Notes under the pieces: model-generated
What the model was told of the DNA's origin: nothing
Database searches by the model: none
What the model saw: only the letters and a program-made list of their open reading frames with translations
Shown here: one piece after another, positions 26,122-35,862 of the stretch
Layout of the letters: each line of letters begins with the position of its first letter
Position numbering within the stretch: position 1 is the first letter of the stretch
Program-made: the position numbers and the translations under genes
DNA from: JACVRW01 sp963819115
GTDB taxonomy: Bacteria > Actinomycetota > Thermoleophilia > Solirubrobacterales > Thermoleophilaceae
Assembly: GCA_963819115.1 (NCBI GenBank)
Contig: CAWFUR010000010.1
Coordinates: 186,001-250,000, forward strand
Direction: 5' to 3'
DNA: 64,000 nt

Positions 26122-27588
26122 ATGGCCGAGAAGCCCAAGAAGCTGGTCCTGGCGATCATCGACTCGCTCAAGCCGGACATGCTGGACCTCACGATCGAGG
26201 ATGGCGGCGCGCCGGCGCTCGAGGCGATTCGCGACCGCGGCACCTACATCCGCGACTGCGTGTCCACCTTCCCCTCGGTCACGCCCGTGGCCTCCGCCGC
26301 GATCGCCACCGGGGTGGGCCCGGGCGAGCACCACATCCCATCGATGAACTGGTTCCACCGCGGCGAGGAGCGCTACGTGGAGTACGGCTCATCGTTCCCG
26401 GCCACGCGGGCATTCGGCGTGGTCCGGTCGCTCTTCGACACCGTCTACAACATGAACATGGCGCACCTCACGCGTGGGCGCCGGACCGTCTTCGAGCACC
26501 TGGACGACGCCGGGTTGCGCACGGCGTGCACAACCTGGCTCATCTACCGAGGCCGCACGCGGCACGACCCGTCGGGGGCGAGCGTCTACCGGCGCATCGC
26601 CGAGGCGGCCCAGTTCCGCCACCCGGTCTGGGGGGCGCGGGAGCTGTTCTACGCGGACCTCTTCGACTCGCGCGACACGGGCTGCACATCGGCGCTCGGC
26701 ATGCCCGGCCAGCGCGATCGCCACGCCGGCTGCGTCGGGGCCTACCTGATCGAGAACGACCTCTTCGACTTCCTCCTCTTCTCGCTGCCCGACAACGACA
26801 CCTACTCGCACAAGGCGGGCCCGGACGGCCAGGCGCGCTCAATCGCTGAGGCGGACCGCGCGCTCGAGCGGCTCATGCACGCCGCCGGCGGCGTGGACCC
26901 GTTTCTGGAGAACCATGCGCTGATCGTCATGTCCGACCACTCTCAGACCAAGGTGGAGGACCGGGTGAACCTGGCCGAGGCGTTCTCCTCATGGAGGGTG
27001 CTCACCCCCTCGGATCCCGCGCCCACGGAGGCCGAGATCGCGCTGTGTCCCGCCGCGCGATCGGCCCAGGTGTACGTGCTGGACGAGTCCCGGTGCGACG
27101 AGCTGGTGCCCAGAGCGGTGGACACCCTGCTGGAGCTCGAGGGCGTGGACCTCGTGGTGACCCGGGAGCGGGACGGGGTCGCGGTGCGCTCCGGTCGGGG
27201 ACGGCTGTGGTTCAGGCCGGGCGGAGATCTAACCGACCCGCGCGGCGAGAGATGGTCGCTCGAGGGCGACAATGTCGCGCTGCTGCTGGCCGTGGGCGCG
27301 GGGACGGTGACGAGCGACGAGTATCCCGACGCGCTGGGCCGGCTCTGGTCCGCGGTGAGCTGCCCCCACTCGGGAGACGTGCTGGTGTCGGCCGTCCCGG
27401 GCTACGAGTTCGTGGACTGGGGCGGCTCCGACCACGTGGGCGGCGGGAGCCACGGCTCGCTCCAGCGCGACGACTCCGAGGGAGTGCTGCTGGTGGCCGG
27501 GATGCCCGTCCCGGCCCGCGAGCAGTGGTCGCTCAGCGACGTTACCCCTCTTGTGCTGGACCACTTCCGTGTACCGTTGGACGCATGA
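26122..27588 (+). CDS. Alkaline phosphatase superfamily (nucleotide pyrophosphatase/phosphodiesterase-like) protein
   Basis: 488 aa, no obvious signal peptide. N-terminal metal site and nucleophile region LAIIDSLKPDMLD and STFPSVTPVASAAIATG, central SLPDNDTYSHKAGPDG, and C-terminal ligands MSDHSQTKVEDR and DHVGGGSHGSL. This is the type I phosphodiesterase/phosphatase layout with Asp, Thr/Ser and His ligands. The substrate is unknown; its neighbours (GtrA, membrane glycosyltransferases) hint at envelope lipid or sugar-phosphate metabolism. Overlaps the next gene (ATGA). Confidence 0.86.
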   Translation: MAEKPKKLVLAIIDSLKPDMLDLTIEDGGAPALEAIRDRGTYIRDCVSTFPSVTPVASAAIATGVGPGEHHIPSMNWFHRGEERYVEYGSSFPATRAFGVVRSLFDTVYNMNMAHLTRGRRTVFEHLDDAGLRTACTTWLIYRGRTRHDPSGASVYRRIAEAAQFRHPVWGARELFYADLFDSRDTGCTSALGMPGQRDRHAGCVGAYLIENDLFDFLLFSLPDNDTYSHKAGPDGQARSIAEADRALERLMHAAGGVDPFLENHALIVMSDHSQTKVEDRVNLAEAFSSWRVLTPSDPAPTEAEIALCPAARSAQVYVLDESRCDELVPRAVDTLLELEGVDLVVTRERDGVAVRSGRGRLWFRPGGDLTDPRGERWSLEGDNVALLLAVGAGTVTSDEYPDALGRLWSAVSCPHSGDVLVSAVPGYEFVDWGGSDHVGGGSHGSLQRDDSEGVLLVAGMPVPAREQWSLSDVTPLVLDHFRVPLDA

Positions 27589-28061
27589 GCGACGACGGCG
27601 AGACGACCGTCGCCAGCCATCCGCATCGCGTGCACGTCCGGGTCCGTGCCGGGCTGGCCAAGTCGCACAACTGGCTTGAGCTGGCGAAGTTCTGCGCGGT
27701 CGGGGGTTCGGGCTACGTCGTCAACCTGGGGGTATTCGCGCTGTGCGTGGAGGTACTCGGCATCCACCGTCTGATGGCCGCCACCTGCGCCTTCCTGGTC
27801 GCCGTGCTGAACAACTTCTGGTGGAACCGGCGATGGACGTTCGCGGGCGCCCGCGGGGGCCGCGCGGGGTTCCAGGCCGCCCGTTTTGTGGCGGTGAGCG
27901 TGGTCACCTTCTTCGTCGCGCTCACGATCCTCGAGCTGCTGGTGACGGTGGGCGGCGTGGCCGAGCTTCCGGCCCAGGCAATATCGATCGCGGTATCCAC
28001 TCCTCTGAACTTCATAGGGAACAAGCTTTGGAGCTTCGCGATCGAGGTTTCCCGAGACTGA
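27585..28061 (+). CDS. GtrA-family membrane protein
   Basis: 158 aa with four hydrophobic helices. LAKFCAVGGSGYVVNLGVFAL, NNFWWNRRWTFAG and STPLNFIGNKLWSF are the GtrA signatures. Family members help move or use polyprenyl-linked sugars, often next to glycosyltransferases, and two such genes follow here. Coupled to the upstream phosphodiesterase gene. Confidence 0.92.
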   Translation: MSDDGETTVASHPHRVHVRVRAGLAKSHNWLELAKFCAVGGSGYVVNLGVFALCVEVLGIHRLMAATCAFLVAVLNNFWWNRRWTFAGARGGRAGFQAARFVAVSVVTFFVALTILELLVTVGGVAELPAQAISIAVSTPLNFIGNKLWSFAIEVSRD

Positions 28062-29716
28062 GAGCGGCGGTCCTGGCGGCGCTGTGCGCCGCCCTGCTCG
28101 TGGCCGGGCCCGCGGCGGCGGCCTCCGACCTACACGAGCCGCGGTCTCAGACCGATCCGCCGCGCTTCTTCGAGCGCAGCGCGAAGGACGTGACCACGAT
28201 CGCCGAGCGGGCCTCGAAGGTGCGAGAGGCGCGCAAGGCGGGACCGCTCAACCCCACGGCGTACACCAACGGGGTGGGCCGCTGGCAGGTGAGCTTCTTC
28301 CGCGGTGACAGGCAGGTGGTCCAGGTGCAGGTGGACGACCGCAGCGGCGCCGTGCTCGAGCAGTGGACAGGGGATCAGGTGGCCTGGACGATGGCCCGCG
28401 GCTACGAGGGCGCCTTCGGCCGCAAGATCAACGCGCCCTACGTGTGGCTTCCGCTGTGCGCGCTGTTCCTCGCGCCGTTCGTGAGCCCGAGGCGGCCGTT
28501 CCGGCTCCTCCATCTCGATCTGCTGGTGCTGCTGTCCTTCGGCGTCTCGCACATCTACTTCAACCGTGGGGAGATAGGCACCTCCGTCCCGCTGGTGTAC
28601 CCGGTCCTGCTCTACCTCCTGGCCCGGGTTCTCCTCGCCGGGCTGCGACCGAGAGCCCGCCCGGGGCCGCTGGTGCCGCACGCCTCCATGAAGCTGCTGG
28701 TGATCGGGCTCGTGTTCCTGCTCTCGTTCCGGATCGCGCTGAACGTGGCGGACTCGAACGTGATCGACGTCGGATACGCGGGCGTGATCGGGGCCGACCG
28801 GATCATGGACGGCGATCCCCTGTACGGCCCGGGGTTCTCCCGCGACGTGGAGCGCGGGGACACCTACGGACCGCTGACCTATCTCGCCTACGTCCCCTTC
28901 GAACAGGCGCTGCCCTGGAGCGGGCGGTGGGACGACCTCCCAGCCGCGCACGGTGCCTCGATCGCCTTCGACCTCCTGGTGGCCGGCGGCCTGCTCCTGC
29001 TCGGGCGCCGGCTGCGCCCGGGGCGGGAGGGCCGGATGCTCGGCGTGGCGCTCGCCTACGCATGGGCGGCCTACCCGTACACCGCCTTCACGCTCGAGAC
29101 GAACTCGAATGACTCCCTGGTGGCCGTGGCCTGCGTGGCGGCGCTGCTGGCGCTCACGCTCGACCCGCCGCGCGCGAAGCTCTCCGCGCTCGCGCGCGGC
29201 GCGGCGATCGGCGCCGGCACGGCCGCGAAGTTCGCCCCGCTGGCGCTCGCCCCCCTGTTCGCCACCGCCCCCTCTCCGCGCCGGAGCCGGGTCGCGCTCG
29301 TGGTCCTGGGCCTGGTGGCGGTGCTCGCGGTCACGGTGCTCCCCTACGTGCCCCACGGCGGGGTGCGCGAGCTCTACGACCGCACGGTGGGCTATCAGGC
29401 GGGTAGGCCCTCGCCCTTCAGCGTCTGGGGGCAGGCGCCGATCGAGTGGCTGCACACCCTCGCGAAGGTGGCGGTGGCGGTGCTGGCCGTGGGGGTGGCG
29501 TTCGTGCCCCGGGAAAAGAGCCCCCGCCAGGTCGCGGCCCTGGGAGCGGCCGTGCTGATCGGCCTCCAGCTGGTGGCCACCCACTGGTTCTACCTCTACG
29601 TGGTCTGGTTCGCCCCCTTCGTGCTCGTGGCCGTGATGACCGCCTACGAGCGGCCGGCGGAGGAGCCCCCGGCCCCCGGACCGCAGGCCGTGGATCGCGA
29701 GGTCGTGCTCGCTTGA
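28028..29716 (+). CDS. Multi-pass membrane glycosyltransferase-like protein with N-terminal signal/PepSY-like region
   Basis: About 562 aa from TTG at 28028 (AGGGA upstream), overlapping GtrA by 34 bp. A signal peptide (VLAALCAALLVAGPAAAA) precedes a short external region, VGRWQVSFFRGDRQVVQVQVDDRSGAVLEQW, that resembles a PepSY domain. About ten membrane helices follow, with GVIGADRIMDGDPLYG and DTYGPLTYLAYVPFEQ, similar to GT87/DUF2029-type polyprenyl-phosphate-sugar transferases. The start is uncertain. Its stop overlaps the next gene (TTGA). Confidence 0.72.
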   Translation: MELRDRGFPRLRAAVLAALCAALLVAGPAAAASDLHEPRSQTDPPRFFERSAKDVTTIAERASKVREARKAGPLNPTAYTNGVGRWQVSFFRGDRQVVQVQVDDRSGAVLEQWTGDQVAWTMARGYEGAFGRKINAPYVWLPLCALFLAPFVSPRRPFRLLHLDLLVLLSFGVSHIYFNRGEIGTSVPLVYPVLLYLLARVLLAGLRPRARPGPLVPHASMKLLVIGLVFLLSFRIALNVADSNVIDVGYAGVIGADRIMDGDPLYGPGFSRDVERGDTYGPLTYLAYVPFEQALPWSGRWDDLPAAHGASIAFDLLVAGGLLLLGRRLRPGREGRMLGVALAYAWAAYPYTAFTLETNSNDSLVAVACVAALLALTLDPPRAKLSALARGAAIGAGTAAKFAPLALAPLFATAPSPRRSRVALVVLGLVAVLAVTVLPYVPHGGVRELYDRTVGYQAGRPSPFSVWGQAPIEWLHTLAKVAVAVLAVGVAFVPREKSPRQVAALGAAVLIGLQLVATHWFYLYVVWFAPFVLVAVMTAYERPAEEPPAPGPQAVDREVVLA

Positions 29717-30936
29717 GGCGCGCCGCCATCGTGGCGCTCGGCGTGCTCGCGGTGGGCTGGGCCATCTCGCTCTGGGTGCCGCCCGCCTCCGACGACCGGG
29801 TGAACGACCTCTACGTGTACCGGAGCTTCGCCGCGCCCGTGCTCGACGGGCAGCTGCCCTACCGGGACGTGTTCTTCGAGTACCCGCCGCTCGCCGCACC
29901 CGCGATCGCGCTCCCGGGCGTCGTGGGCACGGGCGAGGAGACCTTCCGCTACGCCTTCGCCGCGTGGATGCTGCTGGCGGCGGCCGCGCTTGTGCTGTTG
30001 TGCGGGCTGCTCGCCGCCCGTACCGGCGGCGATCCGAGCCGCGCGATGCTGGCCGCGGCTCTGACGCCGCTGCTCACGGGCGCGATGGTGCGCACCCATT
30101 TCGACCTGGTCCCCATGGTCCTGCTGCTGGGCTCCCTGGCGTTACTGGTGGACGGCCGGCTGGGGATGGGCATGGCCGTGCTCGGCCTGGCGGTGATGAC
30201 GAAGGGCTTTCCGATCGTGGCCGTGCCGCCCGCGCTGGCCTGGGTCGTGGTGCGCGAGGGCCGGTCAGAGGCCCTGCGGGCGGCCACCGCGCTCGGAGCC
30301 ACGGTGGCGGTGATCGCCGTGGCGGCGGTGGCCGTGTCTCCGGGCGGGGCCTGGGACGCGCTGCGCTTCCAGACCGACCGACCGGTCCAGATCGAGAGCA
30401 CGGCCGCGAGTGCGCTCTACGCCCTGGACGGGCTCGGGCTCGGCCACGCGGTCCACGTGGCGAGCAATCGCTCGGACGGCCTGGAGCATCCGGCGGCGGG
30501 CGCCATCGGCGCGTTCCTGCTCGCCCTTCTGTGCGCCCTGGTGGCCGTGCTCACGCTGCTGGCCGCGCGCAGTCCGGCCGAGCCCCGGGCGCTCGTCCTG
30601 GCCTGCCTCGCCGCGGTGGCAGGGTTCGCGGTGCTCGGCAAGGTGCTCTCGCCCCAGTTCCTCGTGTGGCTGGTACCGCTGGGGGCGCTCGCGTTCGCCT
30701 GGCGCATGGACACCCTCGCCCTGGCCGTGGCCCTGGCCGTGGCGCTGACCCAGCTCGAGTTTCCGGCGCACTACTTCGACCTGCGCGACCGCGAGCCGCT
30801 CGTGGTGGCCCTCGTCTGCCTCCGCAACGGCGTGCTGCTCGGCGTGCTCGGCCTGGCCGTGGGCGCGCTACAGGCGGGCGGGGAGAAGCACCTGGGTGAT
30901 GCTCGTGGCCAGCCCGCCCTCGCCACCCTCGATTAG
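29713..30936 (+). CDS. Polytopic membrane glycosyltransferase, GT87-like
   Basis: 407 aa, TTG start coupled to the preceding gene. About ten membrane helices; the first loop has DDRVNDLYVYRSFAAPVLDGQLPYRDVFFEYPPLAAP in sequence (key residues D, Y and FEYPP), the pattern of GT87 mannosyltransferases using polyprenyl-phosphate sugars. The last 23 codons overlap the 3' end of the opposite-strand phosphoesterase gene by 69 bp. Confidence 0.75.
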   Translation: MRRAAIVALGVLAVGWAISLWVPPASDDRVNDLYVYRSFAAPVLDGQLPYRDVFFEYPPLAAPAIALPGVVGTGEETFRYAFAAWMLLAAAALVLLCGLLAARTGGDPSRAMLAAALTPLLTGAMVRTHFDLVPMVLLLGSLALLVDGRLGMGMAVLGLAVMTKGFPIVAVPPALAWVVVREGRSEALRAATALGATVAVIAVAAVAVSPGGAWDALRFQTDRPVQIESTAASALYALDGLGLGHAVHVASNRSDGLEHPAAGAIGAFLLALLCALVAVLTLLAARSPAEPRALVLACLAAVAGFAVLGKVLSPQFLVWLVPLGALAFAWRMDTLALAVALAVALTQLEFPAHYFDLRDREPLVVALVCLRNGVLLGVLGLAVGALQAGGEKHLGDARGQPALATLD

Positions 30937-31647
30937 CACCGCGTTCAGCCACGGATCCTCCTTCGAGGTCTCGAAGCGAACCTGGGTCAGGGTGAGGAAC
31001 CGCTCGATCGCCTGCTCGCGCTTCACCCCGATCACGCCGCCGCGGGGGCCGGTCATGCCCACGTCGGTGATGTACGCGGTGCCACCCGGGAGCAAACGGG
31101 CATCGGCCGTCGGCACGTGGGTGTGCGTGCCGACGCAGGCGGTGACGCGGCCGTCGAGATGCCAGCCCATCGCCACCTTCTCGCTCGTGGCCTCGGCGTG
31201 CATGTCCACCAGAACATGGTCGGCTGAGTTCCGCAGCTCGGACACCAGGGCGTCCGCCTCGGCGAAGGGCGAGCGCACGGCGTTCAGGTAGAGCTGCCCG
31301 GAGACGTTGATCACGCCGAGCCGCATGCCGTCGTGCTCCACCACGGTGTGCCCGCGGCCCGGGCTGCCCTTGGGGTAGTTCGCCGGCCGGACGATCCGCT
31401 CGTTGCGGTCGAGGAACTCGTAGACCTCCCGGTGGCGGTAGGCGTGGTTGCCGAGCGTGATCGCGTCGGCACCCATATCCAGCAGCTCGCGGGCGGTCCG
31501 CTCGGTGATTCCCACGCCGCCGGCGGAGTTCTCCCCGTTCACCACCACGAAATCCAGCCGGTGCTCCTGGCGCAGCGCAGGCAGCAGCGAGGCCAGCGTC
31601 CGCCGGCCAAGACCGCCCACCACGTCGCCGACGAACAGGAGCCTCAC
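30868..31647 (-). CDS. YmdB/TIGR00282-family metallophosphoesterase
   Basis: 259 aa from GTG at 31647. Contains LLFVGDVVGGLGRR, VVNGENSAGGVG, TLGNHAYRHREV, DMHAEATSEK, GTHTHVPTADARLLPGGTAYITDVGMTGP. This is the calcineurin-like family of B. subtilis YmdB, which hydrolyses 2',3'-cAMP and affects biofilm and motility genes. Tail-to-tail 69-bp overlap with the upstream plus-strand glycosyltransferase, and divergent from the ABC transporter. Confidence 0.92.
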   Translation of the reverse strand: MRLLFVGDVVGGLGRRTLASLLPALRQEHRLDFVVVNGENSAGGVGITERTARELLDMGADAITLGNHAYRHREVYEFLDRNERIVRPANYPKGSPGRGHTVVEHDGMRLGVINVSGQLYLNAVRSPFAEADALVSELRNSADHVLVDMHAEATSEKVAMGWHLDGRVTACVGTHTHVPTADARLLPGGTAYITDVGMTGPRGGVIGVKREQAIERFLTLTQVRFETSKEDPWLNAVLIEGGEGGLATSITQVLLPARL

Positions 31648-31723
31648 CTGGGCGATTCTGCCAAGCTCCGCCGCCGTGACAGGGAGTACCGCCGCAAGGA
31701 CGGCCGCCACCGGCTCACCGCCG

Positions 31724-32415
<692 letters not shown>

Positions 32416-32416
<1 letters not shown>

Positions 32417-33753
32417 TGCGCTGGCTGCTGGCGAAGGATCTGCGCATCCTGCGGCGCTCGCCTCTGCTGGTGGGCCTGCTGGTGCTCTACCCGGTGGTGA
32501 TCGCCGTGCTGATCGGGTTCGCGCTGTCGAAGGCGCCGGACAAGCCCAAGGTCGCCTTCTACAACGCGCTCCCCCCTTCCGCGAGCACGGTCGAGCTGGG
32601 CGGGCAGCGGATCGACATCACCACCCAGGGCAAGCGGCTCTTCGACGCCATCGACCCGGTGATCGTGCACAGCCGGGCCGCGGCCATCCAGAAGGTGAAG
32701 GATGGGGAGGTCCTGGGCGCGCTGATCATCCCCAAGGACCTGACCCAGAAGCTCCAGTCCGGGTTGGAGCCGGGCACCGTCGAGGTCTACTACAACGCCG
32801 ACGACCCGGCCAAGCGGCAGTTCGTGGAGAACACGATCAAGTCGCAGGTGCAGACGGCCAACGCCGCGCTCACCAAGCGGATCGCCGCCGAGGCGCTGGA
32901 CCTGCTCAAGCTGATCAGCACGGGCGGCAACTACCACTTCCTCGGACAGGACATCGGGGTGCTCGGGCTGCAGCGGTCGGAGGAGATCCTCAGGGCGGCC
33001 CAGCGCGACCTGCCCGCCTCGTCGCCCGAGCGGGCCGAGATCGAGAAGGTGATCGGCTTCGCCAAGCTGGCGCGCGACAACCTCTCGTTCTCGGACGACG
33101 TGCTGAACGTGGTGGGCCAGCCGCTGCAGGTGAACGCCAAGTCCCTGAACGGCGGCCGCAACTCGCTCAGCTCCTTCGCCGTGGCACTCGCGGTTGCGGT
33201 GTCGCTGATGTTCATCACGCTGCTCCTGGCCTCGGGCATGCTCGCGCTCGAGCGCGAGGAGAACGCCTTCCCACGGCTGGTCAGGGGGCTCGTGTCCCGA
33301 ACCGGCCTGCTGGTCGAGAAGGCCGGACTCGCCACCATCTGCTCCGCCGCGGTGGGACTTCTGATGCTGATGGGGCTCGGGTTGTTCGTGAAGCTCGACT
33401 GGGGGCGCTTCCCCCTCTGGGTGGTTGCGCTCCTGGCCGGCGGCGTGGGCTTTGCGGCCATGGGCCTCGCCATCGGCGCCCTCACCCGCGAGGTGAGAGC
33501 GGCCTCGCTTCTGGCCTTCATGCTGTCGCTCCCGCTCGCATTCCTGGCGCTTGTGCCCTCGGGGGCGGTGGCCCCGGTGCTCTACGACGTGATGCGCGCC
33601 ATCTCGGCCGTCTTCCCCTTCAAGGCCGCACTCGACGCGCTCGATGCGGCGCTGAACGACTCGGGCAACCTCGGCGGCCCGCTGATCCACCTGGCCGTGC
33701 TGACGCTGGCGTTCGGCGCGATCGCCCGGCTGGGGCTCCGCCGCTTCGCATAA
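32416..33753 (+). CDS. ABC-2 type transporter permease
   Basis: 445 aa. One N-terminal helix (SPLLVGLLVLYPVVIAVLIGFAL), a ~220-residue extracytoplasmic domain (DITTQGKRLFDAIDPVI, GALIIPKDLTQKLQSG), then five helices at the C-terminus. This is the ABC-2/YhgE-like permease layout. Partner of the preceding ATPase. A palindromic repeat copy follows 6 bp after its stop. Confidence 0.92.
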
Positions 33754-33759
33754 AGATGG

Positions 33760-33807
33760 CATGGCTGCGGTGCTCGCCCGATCACCGATCGGGCTGCGCT
33801 CCTCGCC
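33760..33807 (+). repeat. Interspersed palindromic repeat, copy B (best consensus copy)
   Basis: 48 bp: left block GGCTGCGGTGCTCG, perfect stem CCCGATC-ACC-GATCGGG, right block CTGCGCTCCTCGCC. The two blocks are also near direct repeats (GCTGCGGTGCTCGCC versus GCTGCGCTCCTCGCC). Between the ABC permease stop and the convergent peptide deformylase gene. Confidence 0.88.
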
Positions 33808-33813
33808 TGGGCT

Positions 33814-34299
33814 TTAGGAATATTTGCGGCGGCGGAAGACGTCCGTCGAGAGGGAGTCCACGCGGTCCAGGAAGAGCAGGCCGTCCAGGTGGTCGATCTC
33901 GTGCAGCAGGCAGCGCGCCTCGAAGCCGCTCGACTCCAGCCGCACCCCCCGGGCCTCTACCTCGATCCTCGTGGCCCGGCGGACGTTGGCGGTGAGGTGG
34001 GGGATGCTGAGGCAGCCCTCGCGGGCCACGTCGGCTCCCTCCTCGCTCACGATCACCGGGTTCACGAGCATCAGCAGGCCGTTTGAGCTCTCGGCCTTCG
34101 GGTGCTCGCTCACGTCCACCACGACCACGCGCACGGAGGCTCCGATCTGCGGCGCCGCCAGCCCGACGCAGCCGGCGTGGGCGCTCATCGTGTCGAGCAG
34201 GTCGGCCGCGGCGTCGCCCGGGTCCTCGCCGTCGGCAAGAGCGCGGGACACCTCCTTGAGCGCGCGGTTCGGATAGCGGAGAACGGGCCGGACGGCCAC
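33814..34299 (-). CDS. def: Peptide deformylase
   Basis: 161 aa, GTG start. All three metal-site motifs are present: GLAAPQIG, EGCLSIP and HEIDHLDG. Removes the formyl group from nascent N-termini. It follows the ACT-domain gene with a 6-bp gap. Confidence 0.96.
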   Translation of the reverse strand: MAVRPVLRYPNRALKEVSRALADGEDPGDAAADLLDTMSAHAGCVGLAAPQIGASVRVVVVDVSEHPKAESSNGLLMLVNPVIVSEEGADVAREGCLSIPHLTANVRRATRIEVEARGVRLESSGFEARCLLHEIDHLDGLLFLDRVDSLSTDVFRRRKYS

Positions 34300-34305
34300 G
34301 GATCC

Positions 34306-34857
34306 CTAGAGAGCGTCCTGCTCGAGCTCGCGCAGGGTCACTTCCACGCCCTCGTCCGCACCCACGCCCGCGAGCTCCCGTTCGAGCTCGTCCGGCGTCA
34401 GGCCCGGGGGCAGGGCCACCTCCATCATGAGCACGTAGAGCGGCTCGCCCTCGTCGTCCTCGAGCAGGCGGGTGTTCAGGTCGGTGATGTCCACCGACCG
34501 CCCCGCCAGCGCCGTGGCCGCGGCGTGGACGATGCCCGGGTGGTCCACCCCGTAGACGGTGACCATGTGTGACGGCTCGGGGCCCGAGGCCGACAGCTCG
34601 CCGACGTCCCGGAGCGTGAGCGCCTCCAGCCCGAGCCGCGTGGCGGCCGAGTCGAGGTCGGAGGCCAGGGCATCCCGGTCCAGGTCGTCGGGCGCCGCCA
34701 GCACGATCATCATCGCGAAGTGGCCGCGGAGGATCGTCATCTGCGAGTCCTCGACGTTCACCTCGTGGCGGAGCAGCACTCCGCTGATGTCGGCCACGAT
34801 TCCCGGCCGGTCGCGGCCGATCGCTGAGACGGCAAGGTGGCGCACGCCGGCGAGCAT
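34306..34857 (-). CDS. Double-ACT-domain protein (GcvR-like)
   Basis: 183 aa from ATG at 34857. Two ACT domains: residues ~4-80 (LAVSAIGRDRPGIVADISGVL, FAMMIVLAAPDDLD) and ~95-170 (MVTVYGVDHPGIVHAAATALAG, LYVLMMEVALPPG). Resembles the glycine-cleavage regulator GcvR, but DNA binding is not expected from such a protein and no gcv genes are nearby, so the ligand and role are open. Confidence 0.83.
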   Translation of the reverse strand: MLAGVRHLAVSAIGRDRPGIVADISGVLLRHEVNVEDSQMTILRGHFAMMIVLAAPDDLDRDALASDLDSAATRLGLEALTLRDVGELSASGPEPSHMVTVYGVDHPGIVHAAATALAGRSVDITDLNTRLLEDDEGEPLYVLMMEVALPPGLTPDELERELAGVGADEGVEVTLRELEQDAL

Positions 34858-34872
34858 ACGGATGACAGGTCC

Positions 34873-34878
34873 TAGACT
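34873..34878 (+). promoter_or_regulatory. Putative -10 box TAGACT for hemB operon
   Basis: TAGACT ends 9 nt before the hemB ATG, the same spacing as upstream of the HNH gene. Confidence 0.45.
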
Positions 34879-34887
34879 CTCGTCCCG

Positions 34888-35862
34888 ATGGCGTTCCCTG
34901 CCACTCGCATGCGCAGGCTGCGCAAGAGCGGAGTCCTGCGCGAGATGGTTCGCGAGACCGAGCTCCGCCCGGCCGACCTCGTGCTGCCGATGTTCGTGCA
35001 GCTGGGCGAGGACGAGCGCACGCCCGTGCAGGCGATGCCCGGCGTGGACCGGCTCTCCATCTCCCACGCGGTGGAGGAGGCCGGTGCGGCACACGCGCTC
35101 GGAGTGCCGGCGGTGCTGCTCTTCGGAGTGCCCGCGGACAAGGATGAGCAGGGCTCCGGCGCGTACGACGACGAGGGCGTGGTCCAGCTGGCCGTGCGCG
35201 CGCTGAAGGAGGCGCACCCGGACCTGGTGGTGATCACCGACGTGTGCCTCTGCTCCTACACCTCGCACGGGCACTGCGGCGTGCTGACCGCCGACGGCAC
35301 GGTGGACAACGACGTGACCCTCGAGCTGCTGGCCAAGGCGGCCATCTCACACGCCGCGGCCGGCGCCGACGCGGTGGCGCCGAGCGACATGATGGACGGG
35401 CGCGTGGGCGCGCTCCGGGGCCAGCTCGACGCCGAGGGTTACAAGGAGCTGCCGATAATCGCCTATTCCGCCAAGTTCGCCTCCGCCTACTACGGACCGT
35501 TCCGCGAGGCGGCCGACTCCGCGCCCGCCTTCGGCGACCGTCGGAGCTACCAGATGGACCCGGCCAACGCGGACGAGGCGGTGCGCGAGGCCCTGCTCGA
35601 CGTGGAGGAGGGCGCCGACGTGGTGATGGTGAAGCCCGCGCTGGCCTACCTGGACGTGATCAGCCGGGTGAAGGAGGCCACGCACGTGCCCGTCGCCGCC
35701 TACAACGTGAGCGGCGAGTACGCCCTGGTCAAGGCCGCCGCGGCCGCCGGCTACGTGGACGAGCGCGCCCTCGTGCTCGAGACTCTCACCGGCATCCGCC
35801 GCGCGGGTGCCGACATCGTGATCACCTACCACGCGAAGGATGTGGCGGAATGGCTTCGGTAG
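34888..35862 (+). CDS. hemB: Delta-aminolevulinic acid dehydratase (porphobilinogen synthase)
   Basis: 324 aa. Condenses two ALA to porphobilinogen. Zinc-site sequence DVCLCSYTSHGHCG with all three Cys, Schiff-base lysines in YSAKFASAYYGPFREA and VMVKPALAYLDV. So it is a Zn-dependent form. First gene of a heme unit: it overlaps the siroheme-decarboxylase-like gene by 13 bp. Confidence 0.97.
   Translation: MAFPATRMRRLRKSGVLREMVRETELRPADLVLPMFVQLGEDERTPVQAMPGVDRLSISHAVEEAGAAHALGVPAVLLFGVPADKDEQGSGAYDDEGVVQLAVRALKEAHPDLVVITDVCLCSYTSHGHCGVLTADGTVDNDVTLELLAKAAISHAAAGADAVAPSDMMDGRVGALRGQLDAEGYKELPIIAYSAKFASAYYGPFREAADSAPAFGDRRSYQMDPANADEAVREALLDVEEGADVVMVKPALAYLDVISRVKEATHVPVAAYNVSGEYALVKAAAAAGYVDERALVLETLTGIRRAGADIVITYHAKDVAEWLR

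Noticed and set aside
28130..29899. Long minus-strand frame opposite the membrane glycosyltransferases
   Set aside because: Arg/His/Glu-rich antisense of hydrophobic coding sequence; no motif seen.
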